Of a DNA stretch of 64,000 nucleotides, positions 25,301-33,526 are shown one piece after another. The DNA comes from Sebastes aleutianus (lineage: Eukaryota; Chordata; Actinopteri; Perciformes; Sebastidae). The stretch lies in NCBI GenBank assembly GCA_916700875.1, contig CAKAKS010000032.1, forward strand, positions 15,534,129-15,598,128, in the 5' to 3' direction. Position 1 is the stretch's first letter; each line of letters opens with the position of its first letter. The position numbers and the translations under genes are program-made. Below the pieces are notes generated by a model, which had not been told where the DNA came from, ran no database searches, and worked only from the letters and a program-made list of their open reading frames with translations.

Positions 25301-28300
25301 CAGGAGCAGGGCCTGCTGTGTGAGGAGGCGGAGGAGGCGGAGTTGGCATGCTCCATGCAGTACGATGAGGAGGAACTGGAGCAGCTCAACATGATGGTGT
25401 ACCGCGTGGGGGACGAGATGTCCACCCTTCTGTCGCCTCCCAGCCAGGGTCAGTCCCCGGCACACCAACCCCACAGAGGAGAGGCAGGAGGCTCCAGTGG
25501 GGCTTCCAGCACAGAGGCCTCTCCCCGCAGGCTCCTGGTGAGCCGGGGAAGGACAGGCATCTATGTAGAGGAGGAGGACAAGGTCTTCTTCATGGACGAC
25601 CTGGACGCAGCAGGAGACAGCATCACCAGCATTTCAAGAGAGGCCTGTCGTTGTATCGCCTCTCCTTCCAAAGCACCTGAGTCTACTCGTCCTGTGCAGC
25701 GCAAGCCGGGACCACGGCCAGACTCCACCAGAAACGGTTGGTACTCTGAGGCCCAGTCAGCGCAGCCATGCCCACAGCCACGCAGCCAGAACACACACTG
25801 TCCTAACGCAAAGCGCCCTCCTTGCACTTCCGCTCCTGGCTCTGAATCTCTGCCTTACACCAACGGGTGGGAGATGGGTTTGGAGGGGACAGCGTCTGAA
25901 ACGGCTGAGGTCATCGCCCACCGTATGGGTGGGATGAAGCTGTCCGCCACGGTCATCTTCAATCCTCGCTCCCCCAGCTTGACGGAGCTGGCCGTGGACA
26001 AGCTGCTGCTGCCGCGGCCCACTCCCTCTGAGATTGAGCCCTGCGGCCCTCTGGTGGCCACTCACTGCCTGCTCAACTCGTGTGTCTGCTGTGGGAGCTG
26101 TGAGGATGGCCATGAGGATGCCATCACCTCAGAGACCACTGGACACGGGTTAGGCCTCACCCTGGGATTGGACAAACACTGTAAGGCCGCAGCTCCCAGC
26201 AATGTCATCCAGTCTTCTGCTTGCCGGCTGCCCCCACGAGGTCACGAGTCTCACAGTAATGGCGAGCTCGCTGCCCAGTTGACTCCCCCTTCTTCCCGCT
26301 GCTCTGCAGAGACACTGGAAGAGGATTCAAACTCCCAGCTCTGTGAGAAGTGCCTGGTTGTGGCGCCGGGGCCGGGGCATCACGCTCAGGACTGTGGCTC
26401 CAGTGGAGGGGATGGACCCTCCCCTTGCAACCACCAGCTGAGGAATGAAAAGAGACAGCAGGCCAGTGGAGGCCGACAGAGGGACAAGGAGACGGATAAG
26501 GATAAGCCAGGAACTAAAGACTCGAGGAGGGACACCAAAGAGGACAGCAAGAGGAGCTCCAGGTGTGCTGTCATTTCTGAGTCCTTTTACTATCTCTTTC
26601 ATTTGTTTGTGGGGGACGTATCATCTCGAAACAATCTTGCATCAACATAAATATCTGTTTTATTTCACCATATTTCATCATATATTTTGAATTGTTCTGT
26701 TGCTTTAATTTTTTCATTTTTGCTTTGCCTTGTGTTGCCTTAATTATATACCCACGTATTTCTTTTGCCATTGTGTTTTTTTGTGTATACACATTTTATT
26801 CTGTACTACTTTTATTTCTCCTTTTTTTACTATCAATTTGGTTGTTTTTTAGTTTTCAGAGCTCTCCCCTCAGCTCTGTGTCAGGTAGTGACTGTGAGAG
26901 TGTGTCCGTCACCACATGTAGTCTGTCAAGCAGTACATACACTCCCAGGTAACTTATCATTCATGAAAGTGTGTGTCACTGTTATATTTCACTGAGTGTC
27001 TTTTCTCCTGCCCACGCTCAAGAAAAAAGCTAAAAACTGAATTCTTGCACGATAGATAAAAAGATAGATTTCCAGTCCAGCTTATGCAGTCCTTTGTTCA
27101 CATTCAGCAATCGATTGAAGTGTCAGTCACTGTTTCCCATTTGGGCTACAGGTGACAGCATTAATTTGCCTCCTTGCTTAGACTGTAGATTTAATTAGAC
27201 AGATGTCATAGTATTGATTTCCATGTACATTCTGTACAGTATATTTAATGGTAACAGCATATTCCTGGCAATGTGTGAGATGTGTAGGGAGTTGATTTGT
27301 TTCCTTTTGTTTTATATGCATTATTCATCATTTTTAACTTAAAGATTAAAATCTAAAATCGATGAAATATTAATTGAGTGTTTAAAAAAAAAAGAAAACA
27401 CAATCTTACCCTGTCTATCACCATTCCCTACAGCCCTGTCAGCAGTCTGACCCCCAGCTCAGGGATGTCAGAAGACCTGGACCATCGGGAGATCCAGCTG
27501 GCTCTGCAAAACGCCAAGTTGGCCGCCAGGAACAAGATCCGATCACGCTTCCACAGCAGCAGCGACCTCATCCACCGTCTCTTTGTTTGTATATCAGGTA
27601 AAAGCTCTCACGCTGTTAAGTCGCTGTCCCTCCACCTCTTTGTCTCTCTCGTGCCGATATCCATTATGTGTTCTGGTGCGATGCAGGTGTTGCTGATCAG
27701 CTGCAAACCAACTATGCTAGTGACCTTCGCAGCATCCTCAAGACTCTGTTTGAAGTCATGGCAACCAAGTGTGAGGAGGGAGACGACGATAACCAAAAGA
27801 AAGGTGAGGAACATGTCTTGGATATACGATATACATTGTCTTTTATTAATATAATACAGACCGAATTCAAAGCTGCTTTAGTGCGACTAAAAACTGGTTA
27901 TCTCATAAATGTCTTCAACCAAACTATGAGTAAGCAGAGTGTGTTTATTGACCTGTAAAGATTTAATATTTGTCTGTAAACTTTGTCTGCACTATATTGT
28001 CTAACAGGTTCATAAATCTGCAGCTGGGCTTTTAACACAAACAACAATCAATCACACACTACATTGGTTTTAGTTTCTTCTTCTGTGGTGTCCAGCAGGT
28101 CCTGTCCTGCGTAGTGCCGTGCTGGAAGACTGTGCTCTCTGTCAGGAGACCATTTCCTCATCGGAATTGGCAGCCAAGGCCCGGGAAGGCCAGTTCGAAG
28201 GTCAGAAAATCCCCAAACAAATCCACTTAGATTTAGTTGAAATGTTATTCCGTTCCCTCTCTCCCCATTCTCTGCAGCAGATGTACTGATGGTGACAAGC

Positions 28301-28690
28301 CTCCTTTGTGTTAACTGTTTCTCTCCGTGTAGACCCACCAGACTGGGTCCCCGATGAAGCCTGCAACTCCTGCATTGCCTGCAAAGCTCCCTTCACTGTC
28401 ATCCGCAGGAAGCATCACTGTAGAAGCTGTGGAAAGGTACAAAGACTCTCAGTCTGAAGGAGCCCAGGTGGCAGAATGCTCAGTTTATTATGATTCATAC
28501 ATTGTGCGTCACCATCATATGGATAGTAACTGATAGATTACCTTCTGTGTCATTTCAGATCTTCTGCTCTCGCTGCTCCTCCCATTCTGCTCCTTTGCCC
28601 CGGTACGGCCAGGTGAAGCCCGTCAGGGTCTGCACACACTGCTACATGTTTCATGTCACGCCCTTCTACAGCGACAAGGCCGGCATCTAA
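3921..28690 (+). CDS. zfyve28: zfyve28 / LST2, FYVE-domain endosomal regulator of EGFR signalling (14 coding exons)
   Basis: Coding exons: 3921-3956, 20728-20868, 23722-23859, 24053-24255, 24399-24488, 24623-24712, 24805-24906, 25018-26562, 26853-26948, 27434-27597, 27687-27803, 28099-28200, 28333-28436, 28559-28690. All frames join, giving 1019 residues; human LST2 is shorter (887), mainly because the middle exon is variable. The N-terminal 270 residues are the conserved LST2 helical region. Residues 267-813 are low-complexity, acidic and Ser-rich, and probably disordered. The FYVE zinc finger spans about 942-1011, with WVPD 946-949, RRKHHCR 966-972, RVC 999-1001 and eight Cys ligands 955/958, 971/974, 979/982, 1001/1004, so PI3P binding should be intact. 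Lys86 corresponds to human Lys87, whose mono-ubiquitination keeps LST2 off endosomes. In animals the protein promotes EGFR degradation. Start: ATG with A at -3. Confidence 0.95.
4117..5350 (+). repeat. Tandem repeat, about 300-bp unit
   Basis: The marker GATGCTTTTGTTTTCTAG starts at 4120, 4701 and 5001, with a variant at about 5315. A shorter copy lacking that part lies at about 4440-4690. Copies at 4681-4980 and 4981-5280 differ at only a few sites, so the last expansion is recent. Each unit includes (AAT)n and (TTG)n tracts; the longest (AAT)n is 4319-4354. Confidence 0.85.
5615..5830 (-). repeat. LINE-type 3' tail, reverse orientation
   Basis: Repeats of AATTC are followed by ACTTTATTTGTCCCCGAGGG, the reverse complement of a teleost LINE end (stem CCCCGAGGGG-like then AATAAAGT). 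Confidence 0.6.
6004..6020 (+). repeat. Poly(A) tract
   Basis: Seventeen consecutive A. Confidence 0.9.
6876..7231 (+). mobile_element. hAT-type MITE, family A (GGGCTGGGCAATAT)
   Basis: Ends TAGGACTGGGCAATA and ATATTGCCCATCCCTA are inverted repeats. Flanks TCTTGCAT and TCTGGCAT are an 8-bp target duplication with one mismatch. It has no ORF and is rich in GATATC motifs. A second copy lies at 44190-44472. Confidence 0.75.
9741..10457 (+). mobile_element. hAT-type non-autonomous element, family B (GGGCTGTCAATTGATTA)
   Basis: Terminal inverted repeats TAGGGCTGTCAA and TTGACAGGCCTA; flanking ATTTTATG/ATTCTATG is an 8-bp duplication with one mismatch. A truncated second copy is at 50286-50808. 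Confidence 0.8.
11172..11745 (+). mobile_element. Degenerate hAT transposon with ACCGGTGTT ends
   Basis: Both ends are rich in GTGTTACCGGTGTT-like motifs in opposite orientation, and a BED-type transposase start lies inside. Borders are approximate. Confidence 0.5.
11436..11646 (+). pseudogene. BED zinc-finger hAT transposase, N-terminal fragment (broken)
   Basis: From the ATG at 11436 the reading is [15 protein letters not shown], a stop where BED proteins usually have Trp, then [10 protein letters not shown] frame change follows, after which [14 protein letters not shown] gives the CxxC of a BED finger. This is the typical start of fish ZBED/hAT transposases. Stops and a frameshift show it is dead, and no catalytic region follows. 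Confidence 0.6.
15102..15429 (-). mobile_element. hAT-type MITE, family C, copy 1
   Basis: Reverse-oriented copy ending GGTATTCGGGACAGCCCT, flanked by a perfect 8-bp duplication CAGTTTAG (15094-15101 and 15430-15437). Other copies are at 18992 and 31278. Confidence 0.85.
18992..19378 (+). mobile_element. hAT-type MITE, family C, copy 2
   Basis: Begins with a mutated end (TACGCTGTCCTGAATACC) and ends CATTCGGGCCAGCCCTA. Flanks CCGTTTAG/CGGTTTAG form an 8-bp duplication with one mismatch. Confidence 0.75.
19687..20010 (+). mobile_element. MITE with AGGGGTGTAA ends
   Basis: Terminal inverted repeats AGGGGTGTAA and TTACACCCCT enclose 324 bp rich in GATATG/CGATACGAT motifs, with no ORF. The target duplication is not clear. 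Confidence 0.7.
20100..20496 (-). mobile_element. MITE fragment ending GTTGCAGCCCT
   Basis: The right end (ATCGATTAATC ... TTAGTTGCAGCCCT) is a frequent teleost MITE terminus, reverse complement AGGGCTGCAACTAA. The left end is not found, so it is truncated or too diverged. Confidence 0.5.
20728..20868 (+). CDS. zfyve28: zfyve28 coding exon 2
   Basis: Residues 13-59, from [16 protein letters not shown] to QFRSCQ. Acceptor TGTGCAG, donor GTCAGC. Phase 0 at both ends. Confidence 0.95.
20869..23721 (+). other. zfyve28 intron 2, overview
   Basis: Contains one hAT MITE (21861-22129). The rest, including 22.2-23.7 kb, shows no element or exon that I can support. Confidence 0.6.
21861..22129 (+). 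mobile_element. hAT-type MITE, family D (GGGATGCACC)
   Basis: Inverted termini AGGGATGCACCAAT and TCGGTGCATCCCT; perfect 8-bp duplication GTATGTAT at 21853-21860 and 22130-22137. GATATC-rich interior, no ORF. Confidence 0.9.
23722..23859 (+). CDS. zfyve28: zfyve28 coding exon 3
   Basis: Residues 60-105, [13 protein letters not shown] to LWFGAE. Contains Lys86 in FCVKFPEE, the equivalent of the regulatory ubiquitination site Lys87 of human LST2. Confidence 0.95.
24053..24255 (+). CDS. zfyve28: zfyve28 coding exon 4
   Basis: Residues 106-172 plus two bases of Ser173, starting [12 protein letters not shown] and ending LFAEFEL. Acceptor GTGCAG, donor GTAAAT. Confidence 0.95.
24399..24488 (+). 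CDS. zfyve28: zfyve28 coding exon 5
   Basis: Residues 173-202, [16 protein letters not shown] to FCETVE. Acceptor TTGCCAG, donor GTGAGT. Confidence 0.95.
24623..24712 (+). CDS. zfyve28: zfyve28 coding exon 6
   Basis: Residues 203-232, [17 protein letters not shown] to RLAIV. Acceptor TGTCCCAG, donor GTAAGT. A third consecutive short exon with the same phase. Confidence 0.95.
24805..24906 (+). CDS. zfyve28: zfyve28 coding exon 7
   Basis: Residues 233-266, [16 protein letters not shown] to LLKKI. Acceptor TTTTTTAG, donor GTACAG. End of the conserved N-terminal region is in the next exon. Confidence 0.93.
25018..26562 (+). CDS. zfyve28: zfyve28 coding exon 8 (large variable exon)
   Basis: Residues 267-781. 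It starts [12 protein letters not shown], then a Glu-rich tract, the conserved islands [20 protein letters not shown] and [13 protein letters not shown], and a Cys cluster NSCVCCGSC, separated by Ser/Pro-rich spacers. The donor at AG|GTGTGC is weak; reading through it would add 28 residues and stop, a possible intron-retention form. The exon accounts for most of the extra length over the human protein. Confidence 0.93.
26853..26948 (+). CDS. zfyve28: zfyve28 coding exon 9
   Basis: Residues 782-813, [16 protein letters not shown] to STYTP, a Ser-rich segment. The in-frame acceptor is TTTTTTAG at 26852. A second AG seven bases later (26859) looks better in sequence but breaks the frame. Confidence 0.8.
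27434..27597 (+). CDS. zfyve28: zfyve28 coding exon 10
   Basis: Residues 814-868, [17 protein letters not shown] through the conserved [16 protein letters not shown] to FVCIS. Acceptor CCTACAG, donor GTAAAA. Confidence 0.95.
27687..27803 (+). CDS. zfyve28: zfyve28 coding exon 11
   Basis: Residues 869-907, [16 protein letters not shown] to DDNQKK, nearly identical to the human segment as I know it. Acceptor GATGCAG, donor GTGAGG. Confidence 0.95.
28099..28200 (+). CDS. zfyve28: zfyve28 coding exon 12
   Basis: Residues 908-941, [16 protein letters not shown] to REGQFE. The acceptor is a NAGNAG (CAGCAG at 28093-28098), so a form starting at 28096 would carry one extra Ala. Donor GTCAGA. Confidence 0.9.
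28333..28436 (+). CDS. zfyve28: zfyve28 coding exon 13 (FYVE, first half)
   Basis: Residues 942-976, [14 protein letters not shown] to [10 protein letters not shown]. Carries the WxxD and RRKHHCR motifs of the FYVE finger. Acceptor GTGTAG, donor GTACAA. Confidence 0.97.
28559..28690 (+). CDS. zfyve28: zfyve28 coding exon 14 (FYVE, second half, stop)
   Basis: Residues 977-1019, [16 protein letters not shown] to SDKAGI, stop TAA at 28688. Carries the last two Cys pairs and the RVC motif. Confidence 0.97.
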   Translation: MFCSRCSSHSAPLPRYGQVKPVRVCTHCYMFHVTPFYSDKAGI

Positions 28691-30440
28691 CCCCACATTG
28701 TCACCGAAAGCACACAGTCCGTCACAACGAGCACATGCAACGGGCAGATCCGGGGCTGTGTACGAAGCGAATGCCACACTGCTCTGGTAAACTTCATGGT
28801 CGTCATCGTACCTGCCCAGCAAGGCTGCAGAGTGAGGAGGCCATCACAGATGACAGAGCAGAGAGACGCAGCCACGTGTGACGATTCGACCCGTTTCTGT
28901 TGCTTCGGAGAGACTGGTGACCAAAGGGTTTGATTTCAGTGCCCAGCCAACACACAGAAATGATTCACAAATGCCTGCCTGACTAGGAATGCAGAAGAGA
29001 GAGGGGATAATCGGGCAATAACAGATTTTGAACTGGCATTGTGCAACAGTCCTCTGTAGCAGTTTGCAGCACAAAATCCGAACAGGCCACCTTGTTTGTT
29101 TTGTTGCTTTAGTTGTAAATGAAAGGACTTGTGACATATTTTCCTATGCTTTAGCGAGCTTCCTACATTTGTGCCAGGGCTCCCACGGGACTCGGATTAC
29201 TCAAAAGAATGTAAGTCATGATAACCATGTAAATAAGGATAATTCTGGTAATAGCTACACTACAATGTCTTCAGTAAACAGTTGCTATTTATTTGGGAAC
29301 TGGAAAGCAAACCTTCACCAGGCTACCAGTCCCAGTAAAGCAAAAATGAAAAACAGACAGCTTTTATATTGAGATTCTTTCATGCTTTCAGTGGCAATGA
29401 ATGTGTAATTCTGTATCACTTTGTGAAATGGTGTCTAGACCGCTCACCTCTTGATGACAACGGGCTGTGCCCGCTGCTTTTACAGCTGCACCATGGCATG
29501 TTTAGTTTCCTCTGGGGACTCCGCTGCACACTGAGATGGATAAAAGGGATTCCTCCCTGTCAGGTCTTGAAGGCCCCCTAGTGGACAGTTGACCTCTCTT
29601 CGCTCAGCGCTCTCAGCACCATGTTGTGTACAATTTGTTCTGAACCAGAGGCCTTCTCAGGTGCTGGCCTACAGACTACAGGCCGATTATTGCCCATTGA
29701 TTTCTCTTCCTCACTCTCGTTATAGTGCAATATTGTGACTACTAACTGCAATGATCCTGCACATTGTAGAGACAACTCTTAGCTATTTAAATTGTAGTTA
29801 CAGGCCATTTCTGAGCAGATAAGTTGTCCTGATTTGGGTTTACACTAAATTATCTCCAGCTTTGGCTCTGGTGGTACTGTGGGACAGGAACAGATATTTT
29901 GTTCTCAGACTGACATCATAAATTGCACCTGACTTCCTTTCTGCTCTTGAATCTGCTTCAATTGCAATGACCGCATACAAAGTATCTTCCATGCTCATAA
30001 TATATCACAGTTTGTACATCTGAATGGCCTGAAGCGGCCAGTCTACAAATATGGACCTTTGAGCAACATCATGTCCTTTCTGCTCTGACGTAAAGCAGTT
30101 TCTCAGGCATTACATAATCAAAATCATTCACTACTCTCGGATCAATCTTATTTTCATCAAAGAACATATAAGCTCACTTTGAAAAGGTATGTTTTTTTTT
30201 TTCCTTTTATAAAGAACAAAAATAATGTATGAAGCTATAATTTACTTTTATGTAAAATACAAGGAATCATGCAGTAATTAAAGGGCGGGATATCCTATTA
30301 TTATTGTTTCAGAGCTTGGTCTTATTTTGTAAAATTCCAGGACATTTCCATGATAAGAGCTGTGTAAAATATTCAACAAACAAATAATGTTATATAGTTT
30401 TAAATGCGATGTATATTGAAATAAATTACTTTTTTCCTGT
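28691..30440 (+). other. zfyve28: Probable zfyve28 3' UTR
   Basis: Non-coding sequence follows the stop without recognisable repeats. An AATAAA at 30420-30425 is a candidate poly(A) signal, but the end is a guess. A CTCF-like motif lies inside it at 29571-29584. Confidence 0.35.
29571..29584 (-). promoter_or_regulatory. CTCF-like motif (minus strand)
   Basis: The minus strand reads CCACTAGGGGGCCT, matching the CTCF core CCASYAGRKGGC at every position. It lies in the probable zfyve28 3' UTR. Confidence 0.5.
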
Positions 30441-31277
30441 TTAAAAATGTTGATTGATAACATCTCCTCTCTACTTTTACAGCAAAGTACCATTGCATTT
30501 CTGCCTTGAAATCAGTAGATTTGTGTCCTGGTTTGACCAACGTATTGTCCATTATAGTCCAATAAGCAAAACGAGCCTGGTCCTGCCACCTAATTGGTAA
30601 TGCCATGCTGATGATTACCATCAAATATACACTTTTTAACCTTTCCCTCCACTGTTGAACAGTTGGTGTCTCCTTAACAATGTTATCATCTTTGTGATCA
30701 ACAGCAAGAGCAAATATGTCTGGTTTTGGTATCTATATCCTCTGAGGTCCTACCCATATAAAGACTGCTGGGATTTGTAGAACACTGAGATGGTTGAAAA
30801 TTATACTAGTTGAGCATCTTTTTGTTTTGAATATTGACTCACTGAATATTCTCCAGAGAAGCTCATTTATAGCCAGAGCCTATTTTAGTAGCTATTTGTC
30901 AGATTGTCCTGCCACATGAGTAGGCAGTGTGGGCCTACTCATCAGATGAGCAACATCACTGAATTTCTGAGTTTTGTGGCGAGCTGGAGTGACACATTAT
31001 TACTGCTTCAGATTTTTCCACATAGCAGTTTACTTGTCACGAGGAACCACGTCAGCCTGTGAAAACAGCTGTTAAATGTTTTCTTTGGCTCTGAAGGGAG
31101 CTTTCTAAGGAAACCATGTCTTATCTTGGCTAAATCATGAAGATAACAATTTTATAACAGAAATAAGTATTACAAAAGTTCGAAAGATGTGGGTCTTTAC
31201 AAAACATGGATGGTCCAATTAAACTACTGATTGTATTATGGGAAGTGTAGGATCCAGCTTTTTTATGCCATCTCTTG

Positions 31278-31676
31278 TAGGGCTGTCCCGAATACCAGTT
31301 TTTTGGGCTTCGAAGCTTCGGTGAGAAATATTCGAAGGTATTCGAAGATTCACGGAGCAGAGCAGTGCCGCAAGCGGACACATGCTCCTGTCTGTCGGCC
31401 TCCATCTCCCCCGTTTCAGTGCCTTAGACAGCACCGCTGCCGCACTACTGTACACACAACAAACAGCTATATCCGTCTGAGAATAACTAATAATAATTAA
31501 TGTTGAATATGGATAATGAATAATGTTGTGGGATTATTAATTATTTCATGGGCTATTTGGGGACTTTTACATTATTATTACAAATTTATGTATATAACAA
31601 AAAGCATTTGAATAATGATTTGGAGGCCGAATACCATGGCAACGGTCAAAGCTACAAAGCATTCGGGTCAGCCCTT
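31278..31676 (+). mobile_element. hAT-type MITE, family C, copy 3
   Basis: Ends TAGGGCTGTCCCGAATACC and CATTCGGGTCAGCCCTT, flanked by the perfect 8-bp duplication ATCTCTTG (31270-31277, 31677-31684). It is in the zfyve28-fgfrl1 spacer. Confidence 0.9.
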
Positions 31677-31859
31677 ATCTCTTGGAAAAATTGCTGGAAT
31701 AACCCTCCAAGAAAACAACAGTTTTACCATACACCATACTGGAGACCCCACACATTCAGTACTGGATTAGACATTACACCTATATGCTGCCAACATGTAT
31801 AATGAGTGAAACAGGTATTGCTTGTGCTGTGGGAATCTCTGTGTTACTGTAGGAACAGT

Positions 31860-31875
31860 CCACTAGGTGGCAGCA
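31860..31875 (+). promoter_or_regulatory. CTCF-like motif (plus strand)
   Basis: CCACTAGGTGGCAGCA matches the CTCF consensus through the core and the following CAG. It lies between the two genes, about 1.1 kb upstream of the presumed fgfrl1 promoter. Confidence 0.6.
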
Positions 31876-32018
31876 CTTGTTCATGGCGTTGTATTAATAT
31901 TTATATCAGTCATAGCACAGGGAAATACAGTGCTGAACCATATATTTTAATTTATTTACCCTTAAATATGGAAAATGTTATATTCCAGACGTGGTTTCAG
32001 TAGAATTTTACAACTTTT

Positions 32019-32527
32019 TTTTTTTAACTGAGTTTTTATTGCAGTTTCAGCAACTTATACACTCATCACATTCTTTCCCACTGTATTTTCATTTTTTTTA
32101 AATGAATTTAATTGTTTTAATTTATTTAATTTCACAACTTAAAACAAGGGGGGAGAGAGAAAACACAAAAAAACAAAACAACAAACAATAATTTAAATTT
32201 AATTCAGAGAAAAAGGGAGGACACATACTTAAACAATCCAAAGAATTAAAATAAAATAAAGTTTAATTAATTAATTAATTAATTAATTAATTAATTAATT
32301 AATTAAAATAAAAATAAATGTTGTGAAGGGTCAGAGGTCAGGGAGGGGAAGTGTGTGGAAGGGTGTGTGTTGTATGGGTGTGTGTTGTATAGGTGTGTGT
32401 ATGTGCTTAGAGACATGATCCAAGATATATAAAAATATTCAGATCACCGATCACTGTATTAGTATAATCATGGCAGGGCTCCACCTTTTAATAAATGTGT
32501 CATTTTTGGAGTCTTAGGGAATAGGTC
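32019..32527 (-). mobile_element. L1-type LINE, 5'-truncated copy
   Basis: The plus-strand T-run at its left is the poly(A) tail of a minus-strand insertion. The flanking 14-bp duplication ATTTTACAACTTTT (32005-32018, 32528-32541) is perfect. Only the 3' non-coding end is present; the same sequence recurs at 34150-34984. It contains a (TTAA)n tract at about 32263-32306. Confidence 0.8.
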
Positions 32528-32689
32528 ATTTTACAACTTTTGAAGTGTATTAATGATGTGGAGATTTGAGTCTGTGATGCCCAGCAGAAAGTTCAATTAC
32601 TTTGTTAGAAGTTTTTTTTGTTTACATCTCATATAGGAGAATAACAGTATTCTAATAACCTCCCTTTGATATAGTAGGTAGTAAGTAAG

Positions 32690-32880
32690 TCAGTAAAGCT
32701 TTATTTATATAGCACCTTTTAAAACACATCGTTACAAAGTGCTTCACACACAAGAAGAAACGTCAAACAATGAAAAAAAAGAGGAATAATTACAATATGA
32801 CACACAGAAACAATGAGAAACAGATCAAACAAAAACAAACAAACACACATGTGGATGAGGCCAATAAAAAGGCCATATGG
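32690..32880 (-). repeat. Retroelement 3' fragment, reverse orientation
   Basis: AGCTTTATTTATATAGCACC followed by CAAAGTGCTTCACA is the reverse complement of a very common teleost LINE/SINE tail (TATATAAATAAAGCT). Confidence 0.5.
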
Positions 32881-33003
32881 ATTTAATTTTTGAAGTGATA
32901 TTTGTGTAGTTGTCCCTCTTTAATCTCTGCAGCTGTTATCTCTTTCCTCCTACATTAAGCTGACAGAGAGGAGGATAATGGTCTTTGTGATGAAGAGGAG
33001 GTT

Positions 33004-33050
33004 TATAAAGAGTTAAACGTGTCCAGCCTCTCTGCGGGCTGTGATTGGCC
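33004..33050 (+). promoter_or_regulatory. Putative fgfrl1 core promoter
   Basis: TATAAA at 33004-33009 precedes a GC-richer segment with an inverted CCAAT box (GATTGG, 33042-33047). The order is unusual (CCAAT box downstream of TATA), so the true start may be further down. Confidence 0.35.
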
Positions 33051-33424
33051 CGCAGCTTGCAGCTCTGGGACGGACAACAAGTCTCCGCTGCTCGCTGCTG
33101 CTCTGGAGAAAGTCACTTTGTTGGACGAAGCGGACTACTACAGACAGGACTGCTCTGAGATTTTTTTTTTTTTTTTTTTTTTTTAATAATAAATTAGCAT
33201 TAAGAGACTTTTATTGTGATTTTATGGAAGTATCCGGTTTATTTCCACCTTTGAAAGCGTTATTTGATGAGAGAGAGAAGAAGCGTGTGCTGCTGGTCCG
33301 TTAGAGGTCGGTGAGAAGTCGACCACTGTCAACTCTTTGATTCATGGACTCAACACGGACTTTAGCTACAAACTCTTCTATCAAGAGGCTGACACGAGGT
33401 TGACTTCATTCATTGAATATACAG
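33035..33424 (+). other. fgfrl1: Probable non-coding leader exon of fgfrl1
   Basis: A GC-richer segment ends in a good donor (ATACAG|GTATGT). The next splice acceptor with coding potential is 35734, which starts 11 bases before the fgfrl1 ATG. A non-coding first exon followed by a signal-peptide exon is the usual FGFRL1 arrangement. The leader would contain a T24 run (33161-33184) and two short upstream ORFs (33224-33304, 33344-33403). The 5' limit is a guess. Confidence 0.45.
33161..33184 (+). repeat. Poly(T) tract
   Basis: Twenty-four consecutive T inside the presumed fgfrl1 leader exon. Confidence 0.9.
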
Positions 33425-33526
33425 GTATGTTATCCACATATTTATACTGTTTTTTCCAAACCATTTGGTTTTAAAATGTATTTATTAGCATGCAAAGCGA
33501 GCTAAAGTTACAAAGTGAGCAGCATC

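Noticed and set aside
25150..26602. Several long minus-strand frames opposite zfyve28 exon 8
   Set aside because: They are shadows of a 1.5-kb GC-rich coding exon; the plus frame has family motifs and correct splice joints, and the minus frames have none.
33041..33304. An 87-codon frame with a poly-Phe run upstream of fgfrl1
   Set aside because: The Phe run is the T24 tract, and the frame does not join in phase to a coding exon; treated as leader.
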